Shown piece after piece: positions 36,301-47,497 of a stretch of 64,000 nt of DNA. The notes under the pieces were generated by a model. It ran no database searches. It was given only the letters and a program-made list of their open reading frames with translations, and was not told the origin of the DNA. A program made the translations under genes and the position numbers. How positions within the stretch are numbered: the first letter of the stretch is position 1; each line of letters starts with the position of its first letter. The DNA is taken from positions 8,090,001 through 8,154,000 of the forward strand of contig OU015666.1 of the NCBI GenBank assembly GCA_907165275.2, written 5' to 3'. The stretch is from Zygaena filipendulae (lineage: Eukaryota > Arthropoda > Insecta > Lepidoptera > Zygaenidae).

Positions 36301-39300
36301 GACTAAGAGACATGATACTAATAACGATTATACATTGTCAACTTGACTAAAGAGGCAGCTCTACTAGGGAATTTACTTAACGTTCGATGGCATAGGTGAG
36401 GTTTCTTCCGGCGGACGGAGGTGGGTCGGGTTACCCTCGCCGCGCCGCGCCGGTGCGCTCGCGCCGCAAGGCGCACGTGACGCCCCCACTGTTTTTTCTC
36501 CTTCCACATCCTTCCCCGTATATCCTATCCGGGAAAGTGGATAAAAAATAATGAAAGAAAAAAGACAAGGGCAGATGTTTTTATCGGTACTTTAGTTTTG
36601 AGAGTGTACACTATACATACCTATGTATACTTCGTTTATTGTCGTTTTTTGTTCTTCGTTCGTTCTTTTACTTCACTGCTGTATTATGTTCACTCGTTTC
36701 GAATTCCTGCTTTGATAGAGAAAACTAAATTCTTTTCACATGAGAGTAGGAGCAGTAGCCACATGGAACAGGTATGCAATTTTCATGTTAATGGCTAAAC
36801 TATTAAGTTGCGAGACAAAGGCACTTTATATCAGTCGTGCAGATGTGTGTTCGATATTCGAGTGAAGTGCGCGCGGTTTCAATAACTGGGTATGGTACCG
36901 AGGTAGTTCATCGGAGGTGGTGGCAGAAGAGAGAATACTGGTGTTTTCATCATCATTCATAAATCAGCAGTATTGCATGCGATGAAAGAGTAATCGAAGA
37001 CAAAGCACGTGGGGATGGGGAGGGAGGGGGAGGGGGGTTCCTGGTTTTCCGGAGTCGAAGTCGGAACCGGAGGTGTGTAATATCAATCGGAAGCTCCGAC
37101 TTATCGGAGTCGGAGTCGAGGCTTGGTAAAATTATAACTAACGGTCAGCGGTTTGCACACGTCCGCAGAGTGAGTGCGTGCAGCGAGCGCAATTACTGGC
37201 GTCCATTATACTGTGTGACTACTGAGGGCCGCGGTGACACCGGCAATTAGGCGGCGGCGGCACGCGATGCGACGCGGCCGCTTCCGGCGCCGCGCGGCGC
37301 GCCCGGGTACGGCTTCGCACCTCCGCTCCGACGCCATCGACGGCCATTCGCGCCCGCGCTACCGATACCGTTACCGCCATCACTAATCTATAATATCATT
37401 GATGCATTACTAATAGTGTACCTACTACGACTCGAGACACTTCGTTATTCGTTGAGGCGCGTTTCGCATTCATTTGAAGTAGGTAACCTGTCTAGATTGG
37501 AGTTATGTTAAAAATGAGTTTTGTTTTTTTTTTGTTATTGTGAAACGTTTCCGAAAATAATTGTTTAGCAACGCACACGCTCACCGTTGCGTCGCATATC
37601 AATCTTAAGTAATATACGACGTTGGAACGGCGAGATAAGTTTATGATGAATAGGAAGTGTGCGAGGTCCCGAGTTGTCCGCCGGTGCGTCGTGTAGGCGT
37701 GGCGCGTGCCGTCTGCCGGGCGGGGCGGGGGGGTGCGGAGCCTCGCAAGTGCAGGGGAGGGGAGGCAGGTGTTGCCGCGACAGCCGTCCTCGCCGCCGCC
37801 GCCGCCGGCTGGCTCATTCCACCTTAGCACACCCTCGGGATAGGGTGCCTCGCGCGCGCGCTCCTTCGCCTCGAACGCTTTAAAATTCGATCGTGATTTT
37901 TTTTTATCGAATCAAAGTGAATAATGTGGTGTCAGTGGCCTGTATGTCGGCGGTGTCACAGCGTTGTTTGTGCGGGCCACGTGCGGCGCGGCGGGCGCGG
38001 GTCGATGTGTCCGCGCGTGCGCCCCGCCCGCCGCCCGCCGCGCGTCAAACGTCAAGCGGTGACCGGCGAGCCCCGTCCGTCCGTCCGTCACCTTATCTAA
38101 TACTAGTAATTGATGTATCAATCGATCCCGTCGGCCTCGTGTGCGGCCGCTGGGGATAGTTGCGTTGCGTGCCTACACGTCGTTACCTTAACATTTTAGG
38201 TAAAAAAAAAAACCTTGTCGTTATGTAATTCTCTTTCGGGTGGTTCTCGCGTCGATTGGATACATATTTTATCATAATATCCGGCATACAGTAACGATCG
38301 AGTGAAATAAACGGATGGAACGTTACAGAAAACCGGAGCCCGTCTGAAGATATTCTCCAACCCGGCGCCGCAGAGCACGGAGCGTGTGGTGCAGCTGGTG
38401 GGGAAGGCGGACGCGGTCGCCGCCGGCGTCCGGGAGGTGCTCGACCTCGTACGAGACGTAAGCATCCCCGCTATTCATACACTACATACACAGCACACAC
38501 CATTCACGAACATACGGATGTGCCGAGAGTGCCAGCTGTCGCATGCCACTTGGTCAAATCCAGCGTCGCCTGCCATACTCAATCCACACATACCTACGTT
38601 TTAATAGTTAGACGAGTTTAGGGCACTGCTGAAAAGCAGCGCCGAGGTCTTCTATCTCGGCATTATGCTGAGACAGCGTCCTGTTCAGCATCACACCACA
38701 GCTCATTCTATATGCATACTGGTACGTTTTGTAGTTATACTAGATGTTTTCCGTGGCAATTCCGGGTTCAATATGGAGTATGTTACTCAGGGGATAATGT
38801 AGCATTCTAATGCTGAAACAATTTTTTGAAATTCCCTAAAAATCTATTTTTATTTGTGATTTTGAATTTTCGCGCGACAACACTAGCCGCCATGCTTTCA
38901 GCTCGTGACGTTACTTGAATAGTAAACAATACGACAGCGAAAGACAGTGTATGTTCCGATATATACAGCGAGCTGTTCAGTGCTCTGACTGAGGAGAAAA
39001 GTGTTCCGTCATTATGCCGTACCTTAGTGCTCGCAGTGCATATCGGAACGTAACCTAGATTGTTTACTAACTAATATTGACGTTTCCTGTTTACTTTGTC
39101 CGAAAACCATCATAAACATGCATTTTTATATTTTATCTTACATGATGTATTACATATGGTGTATTGGTCCAGTAGTTTTTGAGTTAAATCGTAACAGACA
39201 AACAAAAAATTAAATCTTTCCTCTTTTTTTTTTTTTTTAATTTAAATCTTTGTAATATTAATATAGATATTATTATAATATGATTACCTTATTAGACTAA

Positions 39301-42300
39301 TATTAATTAAGATTATATGCTGTGTTTATCCTGAACAATATTATCTATGTCTATGTCTTACAGGTCCCGATCAAAGGCTCCGTCCAGAACTACGATCCAC
39401 ACAACTACGATGACTTCTACGCGGACGAGTACGGCGGCTTCGGCGGCGGGCAGGGGGGGCGCGCCCCCCGCGCCGGGCCCCCGCGCGGCGGCCCCCCGCG
39501 CAGCATGCCGCCCATGGGCCCCGGCGGGCGCGGCCCACCCCCGCCGCGCGGAGGCCCGCCGATGGGCCGCAACGGCCCGCCCGGCCCCAGGGGCGGCTTC
39601 AACGACTTCAGCGGGCCCGGCCCTAGGGGCAACTTCAACGGCCCCCCGCGCGGCGGCGGTGGCGGCGCAGGCGGCGGCGCTTTCAACGCCGGCAACTTCG
39701 GGGGCAACTTCAACAGCGGTCGCGGGGGGGCCTCAGGCGCCGGGAACTTCGCCAACAACGATGCCGGGAACCAACAGGAAACCACTACACAAGTTACCAT
39801 CCCCAAAGATGTGAGTTCAATACGCATTCTTAGTTGGATTCTCAATACGCGTGAGTTTCAATCGCTCGTCAAATTGGCAGATAGCTGATGTATAAGGAGT
39901 AACTTAGGCTCTACTGACGTTTCAAAGTCCTACCTATTACCTATTTCATTTGGCTTGACGCTGACTTCGAAACGATCAGTAGTAACACATACATAGGTTA
40001 TTATGAACTTTTTAGTTTAGTGCATATTAATTGTATTTTGAAGTCGGTTTTGTTTTTGTTAAAATTTTGTTTATTTTTTGCTTTTAAGTGGGTTGGTTTA
40101 TAATTTAATAGAGTGATCTTATATTATCTAATCGAATCGCAAACCATGAAATACTACATATTTGATGAGTTCCCTCGATTTTTCCCAAGATCCCATCATC
40201 AGATCCTGACTTCATGACAATGGGACCACCTTGAGAGTCACCTTTCAAACAAAAAAAGAATTTTTCAAATCGATCCAGCCGTCTTCAAGTAATTGCGTAA
40301 CAAACATACAAAAAAAAATAACATTCAGTCGAATTTAGAACCTCCTCCTTTTTTGGAAGTCGGTTAAAAATAAATATTATGTAACAATTTTGTACTCAAT
40401 ACATATTATGTACTCAATGCATTGTGATACTAAAATACACAGTGTGTTTTATGTAAACTAGCTGTTCTCCCCGCGGTAATTTTGGAGTTCCCGGGGGAAT
40501 TCCGGGACAAGAAGTACCCTATGACACTCGGGAACACTTCTAGTAGTGTTCTATTTGTAAAAGAATTTTCAAAAATCGGTTCAGTAGATCCAGAGACAAC
40601 GTCAGACACTCACAACTTTACCTGTTTATAATCTTAGTATAAATTTAAAATCAAAGCCTCCATAATTGTTTTTCTTCAATTCTTAAAGGTGTCACTTTGT
40701 ACCACTATGGTTTTCAACCCGTTATTCGAAATTTCTAAATCCAAAACAGTGATAATCTTGATAATATGTAATATGATATTGGGTACGTTTGCGGTTTCAG
40801 CTGGCGGGCGCTATCATAGGCAAGGCGGGGTCGCGCATCCGCAAGATCCGCGCCGAGAGCGGCGCCGGCATCGAGATCGCGGAGCCGATCGGCGGCTCCA
40901 ACGACCGCATCATCACCATCACGGGCACGCCGCAGCGCATACAGATGGCGCAGTACTTGCTGCAGCAGAGGTAACTTTACATTACAATAATTATTGTAGC
41001 ACAAGCTGTTCTCCAAGGTTAATTTCGGAGTTTTTGTAGGTTTTCCCGAATAAAAATTACCTTGTGTCCTTTTCTGTGTTCAGTGTGTACGCAAAATTTC
41101 ATAACGATCAGTTGAGTAGTTAACACATAAACAAATGAACAAACACTTTCGCATTTATAATAATACTAAGGATTACCAACGATAAACACTAACAAAGAAA
41201 GAGAGGAGTTCAATTATCATTTCATTCAGATTTGTTTAATTTAATTGTGGCATGCCAAATGCTAACCTAAAAATTAGTTCAACTTGACATTAAAGGCGAT
41301 TCGTGGACTAACGTGGTCTCTAAATAAACTTAATAATTTGTATTATTATTATTATGACGCTGACAGTCGCCGATTATCTCCTGCGACGATGGACGGGAAA
41401 ACTATTTTCTTTCTTCATAAACTTAAAATTTATTTATTTTTTGCATAATCGAACTTTGCGAAATTCTTTAAGCTAAAAATAAGGTGTTGTCATCGTCTTA
41501 ATAACAATATGCTATCGATAAAAAGAGTATACAACCTTATTTAGGAAAAAGTGCAAGTTTAAGTTTATAGTGAATTAATGCCTTTTTAAATTATATAGGC
41601 ATTAAAAAAATCATTGCATTACATTTGTATTTAAAATTCTTTTTAATATAACTATACTCATCATTATTATTAAACATAATATTAATATGTAAAATAATAT
41701 ATAATATGATCACATTTATTTACCATTACTAACATGAATGATGTTTTGATAATAGAATGTTTCAAGAGTTCCCTGCCTTGGCACCAAACCATAAGATTTA
41801 AGTAACTTTAACTGTGACGCCGATGTTTTCGTGTTCAGGTAAAAATACAGGCAATTTATATGATGGGTATAGTTAGTCTGTAACTATGTAATTAACCTAT
41901 TGCAGTTTGAAGTATATAGTTTTATTAAATTAGTTATTTTCATGTATTTCTTTCTAGCTGTTGTATTTATACTTTTTGTTACTAATCTTATCTCTTGGGA
42001 AATGTAATATTCAAATAAAATTTTAGTATTATTTTTTTAAATAAAGAATCAGTTTGACGCTTTGACACTACTATATAAATTTTTAGAAACAGATTGTGGT
42101 TTATTGTTTTCTTACAAAGTATGTACAGGCATTGATTATATTCTCTTTGAGTATTTATTGCTAATATGTAAAATAAGACATTGTTTGGTATTTCTGTGTT
42201 TACGAATTATATTTTTACTGACTCGTGTTTGTTGTTCTACTAAACGGACGGCGGCCGGTCGTCGCGTATCGTATGGAAGACTAGTGATTTTGTTGTTTTA

Positions 42301-42520
42301 TTGCATTCGTATAACAAGAAATCACTAATCTCCTTACGAAGCGCTGGCGCACACTTCAGATGAAGATTGTTTCCTGGGTTCTTTATGTCACTAACATGAA
42401 AATCGTGCTTTTTTTAAATACGTTTATACTCTGTTGTGTATCTAATGTCGCTTCGTCGCTTCTCTGCTTTGCAGTGTGCACGAGAGCAACCCAAATCTCG
42501 GAGGCCGCGGTAACTTCTGA
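30315..42520 (+). CDS. HNRNPK: heterogeneous nuclear ribonucleoprotein K, complete
   Basis: Nine exons: 30315-30404, 30793-30849, 32096-32139, 32705-32780, 32875-32985, 38329-38457, 39364-39810, 40801-40970, 42475-42520. They sum to 1170 nt, giving 389 residues, all in phase with GT-AG introns. Three KH RNA-binding domains show their GxxG loops: GKGG at residues 37-40, GKAG at 115-118 and GKAG at 325-328. KH1 and KH2 are adjacent at the N-terminus; KH3 ends the protein, as in hnRNP K. Between KH2 and KH3, one exon encodes about 150 residues of Gly/Pro/Arg-rich sequence with RGG and GPPRGG repeats. The start fits: an acidic/basic leader ([16 protein letters not shown]), with a likely noncoding upstream splice at 30301-30303. 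hnRNP K binds C-rich RNA and DNA and acts in splicing, transcription and translation; the fly orthologue is bancal. The last 15 residues differ from vertebrates ([15 protein letters not shown]). Confidence 0.95.
31149..31394. mobile_element. MITE in hnRNP K intron 2 (246 bp)
   Basis: Ends tatagcttgtctaaactaaa / ttagttaagacaagctata are inverted over about 33 bp, including gacgcgcccc / ggggcgtgtc. A TA target is likely. Single copy in this window. Confidence 0.8.
31730..32095. other. GC-rich stretch before hnRNP K exon 3
   Basis: Intronic sequence with a high CpG load (ggcgcgccgc, cgcgcggcgcgccgc) in an AT-rich intron. Open frames here are compositional. It may mark an internal promoter or a methylation-free island, but nothing in the sequence decides this. 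Confidence 0.35.
32986..33974. other. hnRNP K intron 5, proximal part
   Basis: Follows the KH2 exon donor. No coding exon or repeat recognised; a GC-rich phrase (gggcgggctcggctcgattc) lies at 33720. Confidence 0.4.
33975..34311. mobile_element. MITE with roughly 50-bp inverted ends in hnRNP K intron 5
   Basis: Left acaaggtgtcccgtaaatcg, then caagccagaaccaggt and ataggctaagtcataac, mirrored on the right by gttatgacttagcctat, acctggttctggcttg and gatttacgggacaccctgt. TA flanks are consistent with a TA duplication. Confidence 0.85.
34535..34581. repeat. compact perfect hairpin
   Basis: 18-nt arms gtacgcgtaagtcgtaat and attacgacttacgcgtac around an 11-nt loop, in hnRNP K intron 5. Origin unknown; possibly the core of a decayed palindromic element. 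Confidence 0.8.
34612..34776 (-). mobile_element. Helitron-like element, 3' end missing
   Basis: Begins inside the body at gttcccgcgggaattccggg and ends gcatttataatattagtagg. Confidence 0.7.
35300..35423 (+). mobile_element. Helitron fragment
   Basis: Words gcatacacgttgtctggggt and ggcgaaactgccagggaacagtta mark a decayed 3' half facing the minus-strand copy at 35443. Confidence 0.55.
35443..35690 (-). mobile_element. Helitron-like element
   Basis: Starts ctagctgtgccccgcggttt; body gtcccgttaaaatcggtcca and ttagccggaacaaacagacg. Confidence 0.75.
35700..38160. other. hnRNP K intron 5, distal part with three GC-rich islands
   Basis: Islands at about 35740-35930, 37140-37370 and 37640-38160 are dense in CpG and stand apart from the AT-rich intron. 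Overlapping open frames on both strands (up to 131 codons) are by-products of composition. Alternative first exons of hnRNP K are possible here, but I find no KH or other domain. Confidence 0.4.
38740..39267 (-). mobile_element. Helitron-like element split by a MITE
   Basis: Outer pieces 38740-38833 (ctagatgttttccgtggcaa ... tttttgaaatt) and 39166-39267 (ggtccagtagtttttgagtt ... atatagat) together match the uninterrupted copy at 9367-9551. The insert between them is MITE C copy 2. Confidence 0.75.
38834..39165. mobile_element. MITE family C, copy 2, inside a Helitron
   Basis: Shares cagcgaaagacagtgtatgt, ttcagtgctct and gactgaggaga words with 49011-49512 in the opposite orientation. The central part is palindromic (ttccgatatatac / gcatatcggaa). 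Lies in hnRNP K intron 6. Confidence 0.75.
39950..40372 (-). mobile_element. family D repeat, deleted copy in hnRNP K intron 7
   Basis: Carries gatgagttccctcgattttt, gatcccatcatcagatcctg and the end cctccttttttggaagtcgg. One tandem unit and part of the palindrome are missing. Confidence 0.75.
40458..40645 (-). mobile_element. Helitron-like element in hnRNP K intron 7
   Basis: Starts ctagctgttctccccgcggt, has aatcggttcagtagatccag, ends ataatcttagtataaat. About 155 bp upstream of the KH3 exon. Confidence 0.78.
40999..41174 (-). mobile_element. Helitron-like element 28 bp after the KH3 exon
   Basis: Starts caagctgttctccaaggtta (degenerate CTAG end), ends gcatttataataatactaag. It nearly abuts the donor of hnRNP K exon 8 (ends 40970). 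Confidence 0.7.
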
Positions 42521-42945
42521 TTCCGGTAGCGGTCTGAGCTCGACGAGACACCTATGGCTTGTTTAGCTGACTCCGAATAATTATTGTTATAATAATAGAA
42601 ATAATGGCAATGCGAGGGCTTCATGACATGTTTTTTTTAAGACTTAACAGAATTTATTCCAAATCATTTGCTATGTTATCGAAAGCCCCGCTCATGTAAA
42701 CAATCGTTAGAAAGGGCAATAAACTGATTAACTTGTATAAAGCATTAATTTATGTGTAAAATCTTGCAATTGCCGGACATGTGTTAGGTACATAAGTTGT
42801 ACCGTAATAGATGTTTATGCTTAAGAATGCATTTATCATTACTTAAAGTGATTGTGTCTATAATTTACCGATTTGTTACATCGATCTATTTTTTAAGAAA
42901 ATAGGATTAGTATTAAAGTATAATAAAAGTATTTTATAATATTTT
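42521..42945 (+). other. 3' UTR of hnRNP K with two poly(A) signals
   Basis: AATAAA occurs at 42718-42723 and 42922-42927, the second followed closely by an AT-rich run and ttttgttttttattt. The 3' UTR is thus about 220 or 420 nt. Confidence 0.5.
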
Positions 42946-43257
42946 GTTTTTTATTTGAGATCAAGGTGCAGGCCAAGACATTTTTGCCGCTCTGCATCAG
43001 TAGTACTACTGAGTAGTTCAACTGGTAGTACCAATGATATAAAAACTTCATCACTAGAACTACCAATTTAGTAGTAGTATGAGTGACACAGAGTAAAATT
43101 TGACTTTCCCGTGTCCTTATTGTTGAAGGGATTTGATGATATGAGCAGTGGAGGACAACTCTTGACTCCTCAAACCTCTCCAGGAGAAAATAAAGTGAAC
43201 TCTTGGGTTCTCTTACAAACCCACAATAATATGTGGGTGTCCAAGCAAAAAGTACCA

Positions 43258-43650
43258 GCAGTGGTGTATTGTGTTAAGACTAACTTCAGTATCTAGAATA
43301 GTCAATTGATAGTAAGGATTGATTTTTTTTTTTCAAAAACTAGCACAATTTTTTTTATCAGACATTTTGTAGTTGAAATCCTGAAAAAGCTAGATTTGAG
43401 AAAAAGCATAAAGTTTGATTGAAAATAAAAAACACACTTCTACTTGCTTGTTACATAGATTTTTATATATTATTGTAGATTAAAGATATATGGAATTGTA
43501 GAAAATTGAGCAGTTAAGCAAGTTTCAAATAAAATTGCAGACAAAATTTTTTCACCCAACTTTACAAAACTTATATCTCAGAAACTAAATGTCAAGAACT
43601 GGTACATTTTTGCTTGGATGACCATATAATATGGTGATGTATGTCATGAG
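43258..43650 (+). repeat. dispersed repeat family H, copy 2
   Basis: Shares caattgatagtaaggattga, aaaaactagcaca and aactttacaaaac words with 5685-5990; has an extra internal stretch of about 170 bp. Confidence 0.65.
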
Positions 43651-43829
43651 AAACAATCTGCTTAAGCAACCAATAAATAAAACCTTAGTGTTTTTATTAA
43701 AATGATATAATAGAAATCACATCTGCTTAAAATTTTAAATATCTTTTTTATACACAATATATAAAATTGATTTACAAATATCACCACAGTTAAAGCTTTC
43801 AGATCAAAAGTCAAAACTTGGTTATGGCT

Positions 43830-44763
43830 TTAATCTGGATGTTTTGGTGAGTCTAAAATAAACAACACATAAACAATAGGTGCAATAACACCAAGAGAAA
43901 GTACAAGACACAATAAATGGAACCATTTCAAACCAAAATCAGCACCGTGAGATGTTAATTCTTTTACAACCACTGTCTCTACAGAAACTTTTTCATTTTT
44001 TGGCAAGAGCTGGGTATCTTCTGTCACTGCTTCACATGGTTCTATATCTGAATATGGGATTACAGAGGGGGCCAATGTGCTATTTAACACTACTGCATTA
44101 CAATCTATTAGAGTACTGTCTCCTATGCTGTCTGTGGCTCTATTTGTTATTGGGCTTTGCTGTTGTATAATTTGTTGGCTGTTACTTTCTTGTTCATTTT
44201 CAAAGAGGTTTGTAATTGAATTGCTTGAAGTGGAAGGAATAGGTTCTGTTTGCACTGTTGAGGGTATCAACTCAGTCAGCACCGAGTAGGGTGTGACTGG
44301 CACTTTAATAGTCCGCCTTGCAAATATTTCATTATCTTTGTGTATGTGGTTGATCCGCTTTAATTCAGAGATCTGAAATAACAAAATTATTTTAGGTAGA
44401 CTTCATCTTTGTTCATTTCTTTAAGAATAACACACACCTACCAAGAATTAGATTTTTAATATGTAACATTAGACGTTGTATACTCACAGTACAATAGAAT
44501 CTTAGAGCAATTGCCTGCAATGTATCACCTTCTTGTACTTGCGCCTCAATATAGTGCTCCTGTGAGCGTATTTTGTGTAATTGTATTTCACTGTGATTTA
44601 CGTCATCGTCATACTTTTTGCTACTAGTCATCTCGTTCATCAGATCATCTCCGTTTAGCATAGATCGCGACCTGCGAAGAAATCATCTTTGTCTAGGGTA
44701 CGTACACGTAAACAAAGATCTTCAAACTATACACAGGTTGCAATAAGCTTACCTCTGTTTCAT
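43830..44763 (-). CDS. LYSMD3: LysM domain membrane protein (LYSMD3/LYSMD4 type), complete
   Basis: Three exons: 44753-44763 (11 nt), 44488-44671 and 43830-44372, total 738 nt, 245 residues, phases consistent. The tiny first exon supplies MKQR and is preferred because it ends in AG|GTAAGC, joins in frame to SRSMLNGDD, and restores the Arg/Ser-rich leader that LYSMD3 has before its LysM domain. An internal start at 44661 would also be open. The LysM domain spans about residues 44-90, with the family core QEGDTLQAIALRFYCT followed by ELKRINHI and RRTIKVP. A Ser/Thr-rich linker follows, then one membrane helix at about 216-238 and a seven-residue tail. Animal LYSMD3/4 proteins are single-pass Golgi or surface proteins; LYSMD3 has been proposed as a chitin-binding receptor in epithelia. 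LYSMD3 and LYSMD4 cannot be told apart here. A poly(A) signal lies near 43693-43698. Confidence 0.92.
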
Positions 44764-45712
44764 TTTATAAAACAACACTTACACTAATATTATCTAACAT
44801 GATCCTAATATAAATTGAAACTACCTGCAGTCTCACAACGCGAATTTATATTTTTTATTAGTTTACTCAGAAAAATAGATGCGTAGCAGCTGTGCGTTCC
44901 TGCGTTCTTCATTATTCCAATTTCCAATTTCCATGAGCATTGAGCAATTTTGTCACTGTCATTTTTATTGAAAAATGAGTTTGACAGTTGACACCTGTAG
45001 GCTAACTGTGTGCTGCTCACGACCACAGTTTTTCTCATTCCACTTGCTTAGAAGCGTTGCAGTCGAAAGCCCGAGTCAGTAAGTCACTATGGCATGGCCC
45101 AAGTGGAACGGACTATGAGCGATTTGATGCGAGCGTTTTACCTGTCCATAAACACTTTACACTACAGTTGGACGCAGATAAGCAATAACATGTTAACCCA
45201 CAATATTAAGTTATTGATTCAAAACGTTTTATTGAGAGTTATAGAGCGTTTTTTAATTGTGTTTACCTTATTGCATTGTTTAAATACCAAAAAACATTTA
45301 AACATAAAAAAATGCTGAAACAAATCGACGATATGATTTTAAAACACGATTTATTAAAAATTTCTCCAGTGTGGGTTAACACACTATTGCTTATCTATGT
45401 CCAGTTGTCTTAGGATCAATAAAAAGGGTAAGTTTTCGACCGCTTGCCCTGTGGATCTGGTTCATATTATAATTTCGACAGAGGGTAGAAAACAAAAAAT
45501 TCCAAAATATCGAAATAAAATTTCTGGATATCTTTCATGGGAGGTACATAGTAGGGCAGTGACGCCAGTGACTACTAAAACATATTTTGTGGCAGCTCTA
45601 TTGTTATCATCACTAATCACCCCTATTTCGTGACTTATCACCCCTTTGCTGCGTCTATTGACAAGATTCGCGTGTCCAATAACCCTGGTGTGTCTATTCC
45701 AAGAAGCTTATC
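44764..45712. other. 5' flank of the LYSMD gene and repeat J, copy 2
   Basis: The LYSMD promoter should lie just right of 44763. At 45175-45300 repeat J recurs (inverse of 26420-26590). No other coding gene seen. Confidence 0.45.
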
Positions 45713-45955
45713 TAACGGCCGCACTCAGAGTCAACTTTAATGATTACTTAGTTAAGTATAGATTTTTAAAACAAAACTGCCGCAATCAGACAAGTTTAAT
45801 AAATTAATGGTAATTGGCATTTAACTAATTAAGTTACATCTCATTAAATGCCAATTAACATTAATTTACTGAACGTCTCCGATTGCGGCAGTTTTGTTTT
45901 AAAAATCTATACTTAACTAAGTAATCATTAAAGTCGACTCTGAGTGCGGCCGTTA
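45713..45955. mobile_element. palindromic MITE family G, copy 2 (243 bp, full)
   Basis: Ends taacggccgcactcagagtc / gactctgagtgcggccgtta. Arms extend about 80 bp each side through ttagttaagtatagattttt and aaacaaaactgccgcaatc, with an internal second palindrome around taactaattaagttacat. Confidence 0.92.
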
Positions 45956-46876
45956 GACACTATTCGTGCCCAATCACCCCCCCAAAAGTTACAGAAAATA
46001 CAGCTTACGTTACTTTATACACAGATAATATAATACTATACTAGTACTTTATATAACAAAAAAATATTTTAAAACATAATTATTATTTTTAAACTACATC
46101 TGAACCAATAAAACCAATAAACCCAAATTACAGAAGAGCAAACTTTCCCGACCGAATCCGTTCGTTAGTCGTTTTCTTCTCAATCTCGACATTAGTTTTT
46201 TTTTATATTTTTAGAGATGTTTCCATATTATAAATGCTGCCAACCTAACAAAGGAAGCTAAGTCCATACAGCCAGTTTAGTAGTTTTTCTTTTCATAAAT
46301 TATTTATATTGATATACATCAGTGAGATGCATTTCGATGCTTTGCCGGGACTTCTGGAAGCATTTTTTCCCAATCGGACTTAAATAAGGGAATAGGGATA
46401 GAGTATTTAGGAAAAAGTCAATCTCGATGCTCGATCTACTTTTTTCGCTATGTCGAGCGAGCCAAAGAAAATATATACATTCAGCCTACAATGCATTTAT
46501 TTTTTACGAAATTTCAGATTAATATTTGAATTACTTAGGGGCCTCCATCACGTGAGGCTCGAAAAGAGGAAAAATCACGAAATATCACAAGGAGGGATGA
46601 GGGGATATAGTGAGATATCACGTGTATTTATTTTTCGTTGAATACATGATTTTTAAACCAAACAGAGCAGCGCGTAGTCTTGATTCACCATAGCCAGGCA
46701 ATGATTTACAAAATTTAATTTGATGAAAGAGGGGGGGGGGGGGGGGGGTAGTCTCACCGTCACCAAATATCACCAGGGTGGGGGGCGGGGGTACTGTGTA
46801 CGAATGCTTGCGCCGCATGTGAAGGGCTGTCAGACATTCATTCGCAATGCAAATGGGTTCGCACAGGTACTCAATA
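45956..46876. other. intergenic, with an 18-G run
   Basis: No gene. A run of 18 G occupies 46731-46748. A short stretch at 46318-46375 (gatgcatttcgatgctttgc) resembles the centre of MITE B. Confidence 0.5.
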
Positions 46877-47497
46877 GGGTACTTGCATGAAATTTATAAT
46901 AAGAAATTGTATATTTCAAAAATAGAGCCTTATTAAAGCGTTATCGTGAAAGATTTACTAAAAAAATTTCAATAGTTTCCAAAATATTCAACTTTTAATT
47001 TTGTGAAACGGAACGTTGCAACGAGCCACCAATCACAGCCAAGCTGGACACATGACGTCACTTTTATTTTTTTAGGAAACATTTACCTCTTTCAGAGAAG
47101 GCAAAAGAAACTAAGTGCATACAGTCAACGCATATTTTTCATTTTCTGAAATTTTTTACTTTAAAATGCATTGGCAAGATGCATTTCGATTCTTTACTGG
47201 AACTTTTGAAAGTAAATCGACACAGTTCAACCTTAATTTCGTTTTTGGATATTGAGGTTATCTGTCTGTTAGTGTCACATGACCCTGTCAATACGACAGT
47301 GATATTTCTATCAGATTAATAAGGCGTAATTTTGAACTAGTAACGTCATGCCGCGTTTCGGCGGTAAAGTCTAAAGTAGGAACTTTGAAACGCTCTATTT
47401 AATTAAGTTATCCATATATATTTTTTCTTTTTCTTGCTTTGTTTAAGTAGGCCATATGTCTTTAGAATAGACTGAAAAAAAAAACATGTAAGTACCC
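46877..47497. mobile_element. MITE family B, copy 3 (621 bp)
   Basis: Flanked by TA on both sides; ends gggtacttgcatgaaa / catgtaagtaccc. The same left half as copy 2. Its minus frame is broken by a 4-nt deletion near 47315 and a stop, unlike copies 1 and 2. Confidence 0.88.

Noticed and set aside
39347..39845. Frames of 155 and 142 codons overlapping the RGG exon of hnRNP K
   Set aside because: Shadows of the repetitive Gly/Pro/Arg coding sequence in other frames.
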